Part shown: positions 63,093 to 64,000 of the stretch, in pieces
Numbering within the stretch: the stretch's first letter is position 1
How the letters are laid out: each line of letters begins with the position of its first letter
Assembly (NCBI RefSeq): GCF_946479965.1
Contig: NZ_CAMLHX010000004.1
Coordinates: 62,001 to 126,000 of the forward strand
DNA: 64,000 nt
Source of the DNA: an uncultured Mucilaginibacter sp.
GTDB taxonomy: Bacteria; Bacteroidota; Bacteroidia; Sphingobacteriales; Sphingobacteriaceae
Direction: 5' to 3'
Notes under the pieces: generated by a model
What the model saw: only the letters and a program-made list of their open reading frames with translations
What the model was told of the DNA's origin: nothing
Database searches by the model: none
Position numbers and translations under genes: made by a program

Positions 63093-64000
63093 ATGAAGAA
63101 AATATCTATTTTATTACTGTCCGCCTTATTGGCCGGATGCGCTCAAAAAGAAAAGCAAGCTTTTACTGTACACCTGGTAACTGTTGATCCGGGCCACTTC
63201 CACGCCGCGTTGGTGCAAAAAACCATGTATCCCGAAGTAGATACCGTAGTGCAGGTTTACGCCCCGGAGGGAGATGATCTGCAGCAGCATATGGATAGGA
63301 TATCAGCCTATAACCAACGCGCCGAGAACCCTACTGACTGGAAAGAAAAGATCTTTATTGGCAGCCATTTCTTCGATGAAATGATAACGCAGAAAAAAGG
63401 AAACGTAGTGGTACTGGCCGGGAACAATGAGAAGAAAGCAAGCTATATAAAAAGATCGGTAGATGCGGGTTTAAATGTGCTGGCTGATAAACCGATGGTA
63501 ATTAACCGTGCAGGTTTTGAAACTTTAAAAAGCGCTTTTGAGTCCGCAAAAAAGAATAACGTGCTGTTGTATGATATAATGACCGAACGATACGAGATAA
63601 CCACCATTTTACAGCGCGAGCTTTCTATGCTGCCCGAAGTTTTCGGCAAATTGGAGCAGGGGACTGCCGAGAACCCCGCCGTTACTAAAGAGAGTGTGCA
63701 TTATTTTTACAAATACGTATCGGGCAAGGTATTGGTTAGGCCACCCTGGTTTATGGATGTTGCCCAGCAGGGGGAGGGCATAGTTGATGTTACCACCCAT
63801 TTGGTAGATCTTGTGCAGTGGGAGTGTTTTCCGGAAAAAGCCATTGATACTACCGGCATTAAAATGCTTGCGGCAAAAAGATGGCCAACTGACATGACCC
63901 TTAGCCAGTTTAAAACAATAACGGGCGCTAATACCTTTCCCGACTATTTAAAAAAGGACGTAGTGCAAGACAGCGTGCTTAAAGTTTTCTCAAACGGCGA
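63093..64000 (+). CDS. Lipoprotein Gfo/Idh/MocA-type putative oxidoreductase (3' end outside window)
   Basis: The frame opens at ATG 63093 and stays open to the right edge (302 codons), so no stop is seen. The N terminus is a lipoprotein signal (ISILLLSALLAGC, Cys16). The body resembles a Gfo/Idh/MocA oxidoreductase: VVLAGNNEKKASYIKRSVDAGLNVLADKPM, where ADKP is the family's EKP-type motif, then VDVTTHLVDLVQWECF with the catalytic His region. The match is to secreted Bacteroidota 'putative oxidoreductase' proteins, and the substrate (a sugar?) is not known. The usual N-terminal GxGxxG is poor (TVDPGHFHAALV). Confidence 0.8.
   Translation, partial: MKKISILLLSALLAGCAQKEKQAFTVHLVTVDPGHFHAALVQKTMYPEVDTVVQVYAPEGDDLQQHMDRISAYNQRAENPTDWKEKIFIGSHFFDEMITQKKGNVVVLAGNNEKKASYIKRSVDAGLNVLADKPMVINRAGFETLKSAFESAKKNNVLLYDIMTERYEITTILQRELSMLPEVFGKLEQGTAENPAVTKESVHYFYKYVSGKVLVRPPWFMDVAQQGEGIVDVTTHLVDLVQWECFPEKAIDTTGIKMLAAKRWPTDMTLSQFKTITGANTFPDYLKKDVVQDSVLKVFSNG

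Overview
The window reads as chromosome of a Bacteroidota species, most likely a member of Sphingobacteriaceae close to Mucilaginibacter or Pedobacter. The grounds are family-level: a DUF4270 lipoprotein, a GLPGLI protein next to a TonB-dependent beta-barrel, a type IX secretion (T9SS) type-B sorting domain, DUF4834, YfhO, DUF3857 proteins, several TAnnTTTG (-7) promoter elements and few Shine-Dalgarno sequences. I see no rRNA, tRNA, CRISPR array, prophage or insertion sequence. About 53 genes are supported, two of them cut by the window edges.

Layout. 1-6 kb: end of a TolC-type efflux protein, a TonB-C protein, panD and panC, a single-domain GT5 'glycogen synthase', a DUF4270 lipoprotein. 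6-17 kb: glmS, two VOC proteins, hisS, three DUF3857 proteins in a row, aat, ruvC. 17-26 kb: HIT protein, greA, a 2-hydroxyacid dehydrogenase, a metallo-beta-lactamase-fold hydrolase, recJ, lptB, a GH3 protein, an LprI-like protein, a B12-binding protein and a crotonase. 26-36 kb: rimP-nusA-infB, a lipoprotein, bifunctional nnr, an ECF sigma/anti-sigma pair, lipA. 36-41 kb: gluQRS, then a LytS-type kinase, a TlpA-type thioredoxin protein and a LytTR regulator. 41-51 kb: an amidotransferase-like protein, leuS, an alpha/beta hydrolase, a Pro/Thr-rich secreted protein, and a GLPGLI/TonB-receptor operon. 51-64 kb: an RsmI-like methylase, an FAD monooxygenase, a T9SS cargo protein, a pterin dehydratase, a chimeric hydrolase-transporter ORF, uvrB, DUF4834, a small membrane protein, YfhO and the start of a Gfo/Idh/MocA-like lipoprotein.

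Most genes are housekeeping. The most interesting signals are these. (1) A promoter architecture is repeated three times with identical spacing: 9-bp direct repeats 21 bp apart, then 28 bp, then a TAnnTT box. It lies upstream of the LytS kinase, the TlpA protein and the TonB/GLPGLI operon, and suggests a small regulon of the local LytTR regulator. (2) One ORF at 55.5-57.4 kb joins a secreted nucleoside-hydrolase-like protein in frame to the back part of an EamA transporter. (3) A diverged intergenic repeat occurs in two copies (1.2 kb and 41.1 kb) whose iterated word differs consistently, GGAAC in one and GCAAC in the other. (4) Iterated-word hairpins fill several gaps; two families flank both recJ and uvrB, and a third word family lies inside leuS in frame.
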